A DNA stretch of 64,000 nucleotides from Albifimbria verrucaria. Lineage: Eukaryota; Ascomycota; Sordariomycetes; Hypocreales; Stachybotryaceae. The translations under genes and the position numbers were made by a program. Location: assembly GCA_020081605.1 (NCBI GenBank), contig JAHREC010000045.1, positions 1,922,001 to 1,986,000 of the forward strand, given 5' to 3'. Below are positions 1-11,641 of this stretch, one piece after another. The stretch's first letter is position 1; every line of letters starts with the position of its first letter. The notes under the pieces were generated by a model. That model had not been told where the DNA came from. It worked only from the letters and a program-made list of their open reading frames with translations, and did no database searches.

Positions 1-3000
1 GTCCGGAGTCTTGCCTAGGTGCCAACTAGAGCAAGGCGGCTGAGACGTTCTGGCACGACGCACGTACGCCGGGAACATCACGCCCCCTCTCCATTTTTTA
101 CCCGACCTACAGCCCTTCTAAAAGGTTGCACCAGGGAATCCCAAGTTTCGAAAAAACTTCCCGATGTCATGCGACCTTCTTGGGGCGAGCAGAGCCCCAG
201 TGGAACCAGCAGAGAAAAAAGAAACGGGCGGGACAGGAAAGAGAGTGGAAATAGCGGTGAAGGCATCCAGCCACCGAGACGGAACTGGCCGAAGCCTTGC
301 CACTCAAGACTCCGTAAGCCGAACAGCGAGGCTCTGGCCGGTTTTCCAAGGCACGATGTTCCTGGCCATGCAAGTCGCATGCGTTGTCTATCGAAGGCCG
401 CGCTGACAGCATCTTGGATGGCAGGGTGTGAAGCATAAGCTGAGCTGAGGGTGTGAATTAAAACCAGACATCAAAGACCAAAAGGCTTGCGTTCTGCCAA
501 CGACCAAGACCCTGCTGTTTGGTGGTACCTTACTTTCGCAGACCGGCAGCTTACAATAAGTGGCGTGGCTGGTGATGTAGTCCAAGCTGTATAAGACCGG
601 TGTTCCCAGAATCCACAGCATTTCCAAGGTGGGTGGTGTGTAATTGAAGCTGAGGCGGGGTCCAAGCATCACGGGCCCCTCGTTCCTTGCAGTTTAGCAA
701 GAGTTGGTTAGCATGACGCCAGCCGCCTCAGGAACAAAGCCCCAATAGAAGATCCAGAACCGAGCTTTCAAGAATAAGAAGCAATGGTTCGGATGTTAGT
801 GCCGAGAGAAGTGGTTGGTTGCGTCTTGACCAACAGACAGATCAACCCTTTGGTCCCGGCGGTCTTCTCAGAGCTCGCAAGTCGCTCACTCCGGTCCCGA
901 GGTTTGCATGCTAGCCGGTCTGGCGTTGGTTCTGGGCAAAAGGTTAAGATTCTCTGTAAGAGATGCCAAAATGGCCCATGCTGATCGCGGGATCTGCAGT
1001 TCCAAAAGCCTACCTTTTCTGGGTTATGCGGTTAGGGTTTACCGCTGATCAGCGAGGTGCAAGGTTGCCGTCATGGGTCAGATCAGGGCCCACTTAACGA
1101 GGCACGCATCCGGGGATCGTCCAGCTTTCAAAGACGGTACTAAACCGTTTCTCAGCTTGAGAGTAGGGATGCTGATAGTAGGCGCGGCCTGTGAAGTAGG
1201 ATCTCGATTTTTGATGAAGATAGCATCGTCTTGTTGCCTCGCACCAGCCCAACTTGTCGCGGTGGCCTAAACAAGAAACTCGTGTAAATCAACATTCGAG
1301 TCAACTATTACGCGGCTAGTGCTGATGTCGCCTTGAGCAAGACGCTGTTGACGTTCTTATAAGCGATAGTCATGAGACACAAGACAGCAACACATTCGAG
1401 CTTGCACAGCATAGCGTAAGAACATCTGAGAATAGGTGATCAAACACGCCCAGGTAGATTCCCAGGGACGTTGATTCCGTCCAGGATATTAATTATTCTC
1501 ATGAGCCGCGCGCCTCATGACGTGCATGTGGCAAGGGCGACGACGAAACGAGACCAACCATGATGATGAGACAAGACATGCATTCTATCAATCATGTTCC
1601 CTTCAAAGAGATCCTGGTAGGACTACCCGGGCTTCTGTGCAGGATTCTTCTTCATCTAAGCCATTAATGGTTCTTCCGCCCCTTGCTCCGGGCACGGCTT
1701 GGTCTATCGTCCTTTCGTCTTGCTTTTTCCCTCGCGGCCAGGCTTGTCGGTACCAAGGATGGAAAACTGCATTATTGTTTCAAATGAGTGTGGTAGTGGA
1801 TGATGCGCCTCCGTCCCGGAGTCAAGGGATTGGTTGTGCGCCATGAATTGAAAAGCTAGTCGTGATTGGCGCTTCGTCCTCATTCATTGTGTCTCGGTGC
1901 AAGCCACTCCATTAGAATCGCGTGGGCTGCTTGTCCTTGGTCAGAGCGACAGCGAGTAACCGAGAACGCCCTCTGCGCTGACACTGCATGCATGAAAAGT
2001 GGCACTGGCATGGTTTGTAGTGGTGGTGCGGAACATGGGACTTGACCTGACACCTGTTTGGCATCGTGAACCAGAGGACTGGATCTTAGGGATCTGTTTG
2101 TATGTCAGTCTGTGCTGTGCACATATTCTAGAGCTATGGCAGGTAGCGAAGAGCTTAATAGAGTAATTTCTTATGCATCTCAGGTCAACGAAGTGTCCGA
2201 GCCTCACCCTTTGATGGCACAGGAGGTTGAGGTGCAAAGGGTGCATTCATCCCATCGACATAGCGTCGTATCCGGCCGACCCAGGAATCCATATCGCAAC
2301 GCCACTTTATGCTACCCAGAACTCAGTCCCTGGCTTCTTGTGTGGGCGCAGCCTGCAGGATGCAGTAGCCTCAAGATGGTCTCGATGCCGAGTGTGGCCG
2401 CCATCCAACACTAGCCACGAGCTTGAATGGCTTGAACGAACCCAACGCCAAACGGCTGGACTAAGGTAGGTCAAAAGTATCCGGTGCCCTTTGTGGTTTG
2501 CCAGTTTTCGCATGTAGACATTGGATCCCGATGTGGTGGCCAGGTTGAGACTTTCGCATCAGAGGTTATTCACTAAATGTAACCTGCAGATAGGGTGTGT
2601 TGCAGTGGAACAACTGTTATGCACTTCACCTCCTTTGCCAATATGGAAATGCACTCTCTGTGGAGCCCGTGGGCGACCCAATTCCGATAATCGGGCGCTG
2701 GTCACGAGGATGAATCTCGACTGGGATGCCTGCATGTTGTGCTGCGCTGCGCCCTGTCTGCTGTTGTATCTTGTGTCTCTCATTGAGGAGTTGTAGCGTA
2801 CTGAGTTTGTTACCCACGGGATCTTGGGATGGAAGACCTTGAGTGAAGTAAGCGATGCCCACACGTGTCGATCACTATACATTGAGCAGAACTGTCCGCC
2901 TCGCAGACAAGCATGCAGGGTGAGAGTTGTACTCGTTATTTCGAATGCTATTGATTCGGACTACGAAACTCCAATGCCACCTGGACGACCTCGACCGTTA

Positions 3001-6000
3001 GGTGGTCGCGTTCTAGACACCCTTTGCTGTTCACTGCTGGCTGTCGCATCAAGGTTCCCAGCATCGCCAGCGAAGCAATAAAGTCGCTGTGCTAGTACAT
3101 CGAATTGTTGCTGGACGTCATTGATGGCGCCAGTGCCTCCCTTGTCTTTGCAGATCATCGTCAAGGGTTGGGAGAGTAGCGTCGTTTGGTAGTCATCTTT
3201 AGCACGAATGCTGGCCTCGGCCATCTCCAGGGCTGGATGGGTCAGCACTGGCTGCACAGCTGCTACTGCAGCCGCTGGTCAAAACTATGGTAAATCTGCT
3301 GTCAACATTGCCAACGGCCCTCGGTACTCGCTCCTTTTCTCATATTTCCCTTTAAGCTTGATGCGTTTCGATTTTCTTTTCTTTTCTTCATGTTCCTCAC
3401 TCGTTCCGTTCCACCAGAGCGAAAAATAATGTGGCCACGCGGGCCGCCGTGCCATGGAATACGGCGAACCCCGGCATCCAGGGCATGCTGGAAGGATTGC
3501 TTACACACGTGGGAATGGCTGTGATAGTGTGAGTATTCCATGCTGAAGAGGCTGCATGCTTCCCACGCGGAACTACGAGACATCGACGTCAGAGTTTTGG
3601 ACGTCTTCAGTCAGAGTTCGGAACGGACTCGAACCTAGAGTCAGCGGATCCCTCCCTCACCTGGAAAGGGCAAGGGACAGAGAGATACTTTAGATGAAAC
3701 CCAGCCAAAGGCATTATATTGGGCGGGAATACCACCTAGTCGGCGAGACCCAGATCCCAGGCACAGGCCATCCTCGATACATGGCAGGTACTTAGCCGCG
3801 GAGGAAGAGGGTGTGATGCTTTGGTTGTCGTAAGGGAGAGCGATTGGAGAATCGTGGTGCGTTTAGCGGTCATGGCCATGGACAATAAACTTTGGCCTGC
3901 TGGGAGGCCGGTGGTTCGTTTTTGCCCGGATTGCATGAGCCTCGCACGCATGGGGTGATGATTTCAAGACACGGCGCCCGTCATGGCAATCGATTCAAGG
4001 CTCGTCAGATGGTGCTCTGAAATCCAGGCCCGACCACGTATCTGGGACTTGTACATAGTACCGAGAATACGTGGATGCAACGTGCAGGGCATCCATCGAG
4101 GGGTTGGGAGCGACTTGCCCCTGATGGAACTTGTTAGATCGTCGACCTGTTTGCTGGTGCCTGCCTCCAGCCCCTCGCCCTCGCATGATGGAATCGAATT
4201 TCTGACGGCATGTGAGAGCTCCATTCTGCGTACCATGCTCAGGCCAGAGCCAACCAAAGGACAGGCAGGTAGTCGGAGACACCAGGACAGGGCCTGTGGA
4301 AGGTCGGGCGGCAGTAGTGCGTGAGGCGGCCCTTGATGGACCAGACATCCATGACAAGACATTGGGCACGGCAGCCAGTGGGACGCAGAGAATCTGGACC
4401 CGCACAGCCATGCCATGTCACCCCTCCCATGGCGCTCAACCCCACCACCAGCGAGGGCAGATGACCTGTACCTTGCGTCTATCATGCTCCGCAAACGCCG
4501 CCTCCACTCCCTCCGTAAGCTCCCACTAGCACACGGACGCTCGGCGCCGCTTAGGTCTTGGTTTGGCTCGAATGGAATGGCAAAGCCGGATGGGTTTGGA
4601 CGGAGCTGTGGAATTGCTGCTGAGGCGAGCGAGCGCCTGGGAGAAGAGTTTGCTGTCTGTAGGCGGCGGCGGAGGCTACCTGATGGCGAGTGCGGCCCAC
4701 TCTCCTGGCGCAAGCTGATGCTGGGCTGCTGGGCTGGGCAGTGGTCATTGGTGCTTGGGCAGTTAGGAGAGTCACTCGGATGCCCTCGTTTGCTGATCCT
4801 CTCTGCTGGTGCCACCTCGGTTTCAGAGGGAACCGTGACAGGGCAGATCCAGATCCAGACAAGGCCCAGGATTCAGCCACCCTCGAAAGTGCCAAAGCCA
4901 TGGTTGCTCCCTGCCAGGAGCATGCAGCGAACCAGGTAACACACCAGACGGAACACCCAGTGCTGTCTGTAGGTAACGAGATGGGGGTTGAGAATGCTGT
5001 GCCACCAAAGAGCTGCGTGCGTCGTGCGGCGTGGCATGCAACCCATGCGTACCGTATCTACTACTGATGCTTGCCAACTCCGGACAATGAAACGAAACGA
5101 AACAGAGAGCAGCGATTGGGGAGAGGGGGGATAGAAGAGGGGAGGGGCGTGTTGGCCAGAAATAAAAGAAAATAGGAAGAAAAAGAAAAGACAGCCAAGT
5201 CAAATGCTTTAGCCGAGTGCGTCTCTAGGGAAGAGGAAAGTATGCGGAGCAGAAGGTTTGTGCGATGCAAGGTAAAAAAATAAAAAAATAAAAGCAGAGG
5301 CCAGTTGAGGTTGGTTGGTTGAAGTGGTGATGATGAGGATGGAGACAAGGGACCAGGCGTAGGTACAGCGGTAGGTAGTTGGGGGTGGAGGAGGAGTAAA
5401 CCACTGTAACGTTAAGGTAGGGAGGTTAGTAGTTACCTTAGTTAGCACCTACCTACTAATGTACCAAGGTAAGTTGATAGGGAGAGTGAGGGGAGGAAGG
5501 GCTGCCAAAGCCAGAACTACATAGTAGAGCCACAACCAGAACCAGTCTGATCTGCTCTGATTGGGGCCAGACAGAGCCAGAGAGCCTGACTGACTGCAGG
5601 AACAATCTCGCAAGGGTCAGTACATAGGACGCAGGCTAAATCAGGCCCAGGCTTGCAGCGGCCTATTGTACCTTGCCTATGGGTCAGGTACCCGTCGAGT
5701 GCAGCGCAGTTGCAGCGCAGGAACACGGCAGGGCAGCGCTGCCGGTACCTGTAAGATGCCCCTCTCTGACTGTACGTTCAAGGTTGGTTGGTTGGCTTAG
5801 TGCCGTGGTGGACGGAGGCGCAAAAGGTACCGTACCTGGCCTGAAGTGAACTGACGTTGGCTGCCCGCCCCGCCCCTCTCGGCTGGTGGGGGAGATGGGT
5901 GGTGGTGTCTGTTCGCGGTGGAGACGCTGCTGGTGCTGGTGCTGGATGGAGATGGTGCTGGTGCCGGGGCTGGTGCTGGGTTCTAGTATCTTGGTAGCCA

Positions 6001-6900
6001 TCGCCATCTGCCCTTGGTACTGCATGTCTGGGAGGCGCTTGTACTGGACAGGTACCTGCTGTCCCGGGCCCAGAGACCTAGAGGCCCATAGGGTCAGAGG
6101 GTGTCGCCGCCACCTGGGGTTGGAGTGGCCCTAGCAGGCACGCACGCATTGGGCATGTCGCCTTAGGTACCTGACGTATAACCTACGGCCCACCCTTGGC
6201 ACCACCACCCAAGTGTGTGCCGTGCCTGTAGGGACCGCTAAGAGAAGGGCTGCTAGTGGCCCATCCACCATCCACGGTGGCCGGTACCTGGTGCCAGAGG
6301 CAGAGCAGGGCCAGAATGGCACAGGGACAGGCTTGGACGGGGTACCTGGTCCTGCTTAGCGCCCTTCAGCTGCCTCGTCGCTTCTCCTCTTTTTGTCTTT
6401 TTGGCACTCCGCCCCTTGCGTGCGATGATGCTTTGCTGGCTGCAGTGGCTGGTAATGGAGGTGTTGGCATCCGATGTTAGTGCTGTTGCTCTTCCTTCTC
6501 CTCCGCCTCCTCTTCCTTCTTCTTCCCCCATGCCATGCCCATCCCACGCACATTAACTCCGGCGGCGTCAGCCAGTGGTGCCGTCATCCCAAAGTACCCG
6601 ACAATGCATCATGCTCTCCTGATAGCCGCCATGCTGCGAGGAGGTAGGGAGGTTAGTGATGTGCAGGGCGCTGTATCTTTGTCTATAGGGCCCCGCGGCA
6701 TGCGTCTGTAAGTCGGGTACGTGTGTGTACAGTACATGCACGTATAGCGTATATTGCCTTGCCTTGCCTTGCCTTCCATAAAAAAGTAAGGCAAAGAAAG
6801 GTACCTACCTTGTGTACTCTGTAGGCATAGACGGATCTGTCGTGTACATGTGCATGTAAGTCAAAAGTGCAGGAGCCACAGGTAGATTCCGCACCTTCCT
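1..6900. other. Long gene-poor region
   Basis: No reading frame here shows a family motif, an ordered intron structure or protein-like composition. The longest open frames (for example minus strand 3964-4815) start on GTG, are rich in Ser, Pro, Arg and Trp, and overlap equally long frames on the other strand, which is what GC-rich non-coding DNA produces. Allowing for single-base frameshifts did not reveal a gene. The stretch lies upstream of a C2H2 regulator and may hold its promoter; that is inference. A cryptic multi-exon gene cannot be excluded. Confidence 0.5.
5687..6805. repeat. Cluster of GGTACC palindromes
   Basis: GGTACC occurs at 5687, 5744, 5826, 6051, 6166, 6283, 6341 and 6800, eight copies in 1.12 kb. 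Five of them read GGTACCTG, and many partial forms (AGGTA, TACCT) lie between and just upstream from about 5350. The copies are dispersed and do not sit in a longer repeated unit. Function is unknown; binding sites for a regulator or a sequence-specific mutational bias are both possible. Confidence 0.7.
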
Positions 6901-8276
6901 CCATGGAAGATGGGATTATTACCTTACCTTGTCCGTCTTCGTTCGTCTGCGCCCGTTCCATCTTCTCTTCTCTTCCTTTCCCTTTCGTCTCCGTCACCAT
7001 TTCCTCACTCTTACTCGCGCCTCTTATTTCTCGCCTCCTTCTCCCCTCTCTCTTCTCTTCACATCTGCTCCTCTCCCCCTGCTCCCTTTCCTCTAGGCCT
7101 GCCGATTCCACTCGACTCGACATCCAACCTACGGCGTGTCTCATCGTCATCCTCACTTGACACACACCCACGCTGGCTTGACGCTTACCCCGGACCACGC
7201 TTGACGCCCGCACCTCTGCGCCTTACAGGAGGACCACACTACAGTACACTGCACTGCGCTGCACTGCACTTCGCTGTGCTGCACGCTGCACCGGGCTGCA
7301 CTGCACTGCACCACAGTACACTGCGCTGCCATCATTCGTCTCAAGGGAATCCGAAACAGTCTTCCTTTTCCCACCTAAATCATAGGCGGCCCTCCAACCT
7401 GCTCCCTCTCACATTCCCCTTTCTGATTGTCGCCTCGCTCTGCTCCAGTCGTCGCCGCCGTCATCTTCCCGAGCCTGGCACCGAAACATACATTTCCCTG
7501 TCCCTTCAGCTCTAGCAGTAGCACCGACGACGCATAAGGCCACTGCCTCTACCCTGACGGCTTCCTTTTGGCTTCGATTCTCAGGTGGCTGGTCCCGCTC
7601 CCCGTCCCAATCCGGATCCGGACTCCACACGCCAGCGACGTCGACCAGCAGACAAAAGGCGCCCACAGGAGACGATCGCTGTTTCTTCCTGGCCCAGTCA
7701 TCGCCTCGCCGTTCCTGCATCCGTCATCCTCACTTACGACTCGCACTTACGTTCTCGAGAAACCCGTCCCTGTGCCCTCGTCTCGTCCTCGTCGTCGGCC
7801 CCTTCGCACTCGCCTCCATCTAACCAGCCGCTAATCATACACAACCCACTCGAGACGTCAGCCATCGAGAACTCGCTAGCACTCGGCACCAAAGCCTCAA
7901 CTTGCGACAGCCATCTCGACTTCTCGTTTCGAATGTCCTGACCCGATCTTAAAATATCTCCGACCCTTTCGCCTAAAAGTCGCACTCGTCTCCCTTGCGC
8001 CCGTCCCTCGACGCTTTTTTCTTATCGCTGCGCGGTCGCAAGTTGCCTCATGCCCCAGTCCGAAGCTGTCTAGACAGGGCCCCTCCATTCTACCGCACAC
8101 CCCTGACAGGTTACCCGGGTTTTCGCAGGCGCCTATCCTGCCGAGCCTCAACCAGGCCGCCTGCTTGTTGTTCTCTTGCATCATACTCTCGCCCGCTCCG
8201 CCTTGACTGCCGCAGCAAACTTCGCTGTCGCTGGACCTTCTGTAGTTGGGTGGCCGGGTTTCCGACCGTTATTGAA
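6900..8276 (+). promoter_or_regulatory. Pyrimidine-rich promoter and leader of the C2H2 gene
   Basis: From about 6930 to 7110 the plus strand is a long C/T tract (repeated TCTTCT, CTCTTC, TCCCC), typical of fungal core promoters and transcription start regions. The following 1.1 kb up to the first coding ATG stays rich in C and T and holds several short upstream open frames. I infer a long 5' leader for the downstream C2H2 regulator, possibly with upstream-ORF control; the transcription start itself cannot be seen. Confidence 0.45.
7241..7329. repeat. Degenerate CACTG/GCACT pentamer array
   Basis: About 90 bp of imperfect CACTG and CGCTG units. The 12-mer ACAGTACACTGC occurs at both ends (7241-7252 and 7313-7324), so the array looks like a small expanded or duplicated simple repeat. 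It sits inside the leader of the C2H2 gene. Confidence 0.7.
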
Positions 8277-10460
8277 ATGGCGGCGACATTCCGACCGGTC
8301 AACTCTCCCTCGCCGAAGTCAGTAGCGATACAGCCATGACGCCATCACCTGCAACACCCCGGCCAAATACCGCACCACATACCGAACCCGCGAAGTCGAT
8401 GGATGATGCGACGACGCCGACCCGAGCCAACTTTACCAACGCCATGGCCGGTCAGAAACCACTGCCAACCAGCCCTTTTCCTCAGGCCGTCCAGGTTCCC
8501 GACCCTCCGATCGACCTAAACGGGAAAACTCCCAGCACTCCGCCAAATCTTCTCGCCGTGATTCTGTTGATGTCGACATGGACGATTCTGACGGCGAGAC
8601 CGGCACCATCGACGAAGGTGGGGGTTCCGACGACGAGAGTGTCAACGCCGACGGCTCGAGGTCCGGTAAAAGAAGAAGTCGCAGCGTTTCTACTGCACTG
8701 ATTATCCACCTTGTAATTTGAGCTTCACGAGAAGCGAACATCTTGCCCGCCACATTAGGTGCGACGCCCCGTGTCAAAGTGAAATCATTGGCACGCCGAA
8801 CTGACACGCGCGACAGGAAACACACTGGCGAACGTCCCTTCCAATGTCACTGCTCCCGCCGTTTTTCGAGGCTCGACAACCTAAGACAGCATGCCCAGAC
8901 TGTGCATGTTAATGAAGACATCCCTATCGACTCCTGGCCGCTACTGGGTCGAGATTTCAGCGACAAATCCGAACAGACCGTGTGCGTCAGGCTGGCAACA
9001 GGGCTCGGGCGTCAACTGGCGGTAGCGCTGGGGACCGGTTCGGGGTCATTCTAAATCTCTATCTACGTCAAGCATCGCAAGCATCGGATCGGTGGGGTCG
9101 GTTGGATCCGTATACAACGTGCAACCGGACCCCAGAAGACGCCCTCCTCCTCTTGTCATGGCTGACCCACGACAGAGATTTTCGCTCGAGTCGTACCGCA
9201 GCAACGCCGACAGCGCATACTCGTCATATCGCCCGCCCTCACCTGGCGATTTCAGTACCCCGACGTCAGCCACCTACTCTACTGGCCAGAGCAGCCCCGG
9301 TGGTCAGGCATGGCGTCTCCGACTTCCGCGCACTCCCGCTCTCAAAGCATGTATGCTCCCGGTTCTCGCACGCCTGGCCGTCGACTGAGTGTTCCATCTG
9401 GTGCCAACCCTTTCCAGTCGCCGCATAACTCAGGTCCTGTTCGACACGTTTTTGGACCCGGTGCCATCAACACCTCAAATGCGGGCCCTTACTCACCTGC
9501 GAACAGCAGCCTAGTGCCATCGCCTACCGTCTCTTCCTCGGGCTGGTCAGCTCGCAGAGATTCCACCTCAAGCGCTGCTGAAGAGGCTTGGCGTCGAAGA
9601 ACCTGGCATCCCGATAGTCGTACCTACACATATGCGTCCAATCCTAGTCAACTCAGCACTGTTGTAAGCCAGTCTGTCCGGCCGAACCCACCTCCGCCTA
9701 TCGCAAACCCAGCAAACCCGCAGTCTGGGCTCCGCTTGCCCGGCATCGAGTCATTCGATCCTGTGCCTCACCGTCCTGCATCACCGCTGAGACGCAACCC
9801 TTCCCCAATGATGGTCGATGCCGAGCACGCACCGCGTCAACCGCTGCAGCCACCTACTTTGGAAGCCACACCAATCGATGACCGACGAAATCTAAACCTG
9901 TACGACGCAAGTCTTCAGCGCGGCCTTAACCGCTTGGATATCAACCACACGACACCGCCTCGCGACAGCGCTGGAGTATGGGCCTCGGAGGTGCACAAGG
10001 CGGTTCAGGCACAAGCGGAACAAGTTCGCGCAAACCCACCAGTTGTTCGATTCCAGGATGAGCCTGCGCCCTCCTACCCGAACCACGGCCCTATGGGCTC
10101 CAGCCGAGCTTTTCACCAACAGACCATGTCAGCTCCTTCCATCTCGGCGGCCAGGAATCCAAACGTCATGGCTGGTACAATGGCCCTGTCGCGCCTAGAG
10201 ATGGCTCACAGCAGGTATCGCAGGATCCTCGCGTTGCCCACGTCGACCGCATTGTCCATCCCAATTTCCATGGTTTTAGTGGATTTCCTGGTCGGAACCC
10301 AGGACCGCCACAACAACAGCAGGATCGTCAAGCGAGCAATGACCCCTCGGCCGTCTCGAGGCTCTTGTCGCGGTTGCGACGAGCGAAGGCTCCACTGCCA
10401 CGGCATGCTAGCTTCACGTTGCAACATGTCCCAGTTTATCAGATTTGGGAAATACTTTAA
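8277..10460 (+). CDS. C2H2 zinc-finger transcription factor (RfeC/Rgm1-like)
   Basis: Nuclear DNA-binding regulator. After a Pro/Ser/Thr-rich N terminus and an acidic patch ([16 protein letters not shown], from 8578) come two adjacent C2H2 fingers: [17 protein letters not shown] at about 8685-8750, then [20 protein letters not shown] and a second histidine pair. A 58 bp intron (8759-8816, GT-AG, branch CTGAC) splits the linker exactly at [11 protein letters not shown] long Ser/Pro-rich, low-complexity tail follows. The finger pair followed by [10 protein letters not shown] is what I recall of fungal RfeC-type proteins; the name is from memory and tentative. The reading frame breaks near 8335, 8510, 8650, 8935, 9045, 9305 and 10215, each repaired by about one base, so these look like sequence errors. 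ATG 8277 is chosen because its frame ([13 protein letters not shown]) runs into the 8336 frame after one missing base; ATG 8336 is the alternative. The last frame ends at TAA 10458-10460. Confidence 0.8.
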
Positions 10461-11641
10461 CCAAACCCTGGCGCTATTTTAGCATGATTTACGACCTCTC
10501 TTACATTCACTTTTTCGTCTTGGATGCTTGTTCCACCACGTTGTGTTGGTCCTTTCTTTTGTGTTTCCGGCATATGATCATAACAGGATACCCTCTTTCA
10601 GCGCTCCGGCTACGGTCTGGACACGGGATTTGGTTAGGTTCAATTCGCTACTCACCTTTATACTCGACAGATGTCTTTTTGGTTTGTTGTTGGGCTTGCG
10701 TTGTTTTGTTTTGTCTAGTACTACGAAGTCATGCCTTGCTTTAGATCGATATCCCAGGCACACAACACGGCTTGATTTGGCTTATTTGACTTTGGACTTT
10801 TTTATTTTTTTATGGGTCTTGGGAGGAATATCATGACTTTACGAGATACCCATTCATTCTGGAATGAGGATGGACGAGATGGCCCACGCCGGTAATAGCT
10901 TAGCAGGTCTGATGACGAGGAAGAAGATGCGGGGCAGGGATATCCTTACAGCTGTGGCCTTTTGTCACTGGGTGATACAACGTTCAAGACGGGTACCAGC
11001 ATTGCAGGGCAGGCAGATCAAGGGCTTAGGTGTACGGGATTGAAATGATACCCTAATCGTGTACTGGGATATATAACAGTGTCCTAGAGTATTTCATCAC
11101 GGATTTGTGGGCTGGGTTTGGCTAGTATTTATGGTTAGTTTTGGACACGAGCTGGAGCTATGCATGAATTGACGATGATTCGACCTAATAAGGGTGTGTG
11201 CTGTAGCAAGTGCGTGTGTTGACTTATTGGAAAAAAAAAAAAAAAAAAGAAATAAGACAGAGATAACATAAATAAAATAATAACCTGCGACCTTTAAAGA
11301 GAGTGCCCGTCGGTATCTCGGGTTGTGAAAGCGACATACGAGGCTCTGCGACCTATCTCAGCCATCGAATCGAAGAGGTTGCTCAGCTTCACCGACCTTT
11401 GCCTGCTTTGATTGGACATAGATTGGATGATTTCGAGGCTGCTGTTGCATGGGTCTCTAAATGAGGCAACTCCGCGCGCACAGGATGCCCTCTGTACGCG
11501 TATCAGACAAGGTATCTATCTATTGAACAGGCCAGGAGTCTCGCGCATTCTTTACGTCCGCAAGGGCGCCAAGGCCTCTCTCCATTTCCTCCCACTGGCA
11601 CAATTTGCTTCATAGTTTTGTGTCCATCGCTCGAGCCCAGC
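10461..11641. other. Intergenic, with an 18-base poly(A) run
   Basis: Between the C2H2 gene and the F-box gene I see no coding signal. T-rich sequence at 10660-10820 is probably the 3' untranslated end of the upstream gene. A run of 18 A lies at 11231-11248. A short open frame at 11412-11615 has no recognisable features. Confidence 0.5.

Noticed and set aside
3964..4815. 283-codon minus-strand open frame
   Set aside because: It starts on GTG, has low-complexity Ser/Pro/Arg/Trp composition with no motif, and overlaps long frames on the plus strand; typical of GC-rich non-coding DNA.
6683..7213. 176-codon minus-strand frame rich in Glu, Arg and Lys
   Set aside because: It is the complement of the pyrimidine-rich promoter tract; the charge pattern comes from purine repeats.
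8277..10460. Pseudogenisation of the C2H2 regulator
   Set aside because: Seven breaks occur, but each is a single base, motifs continue across them and the splice sites are intact. The same error type hits unrelated genes, so artefact is the simpler reading.
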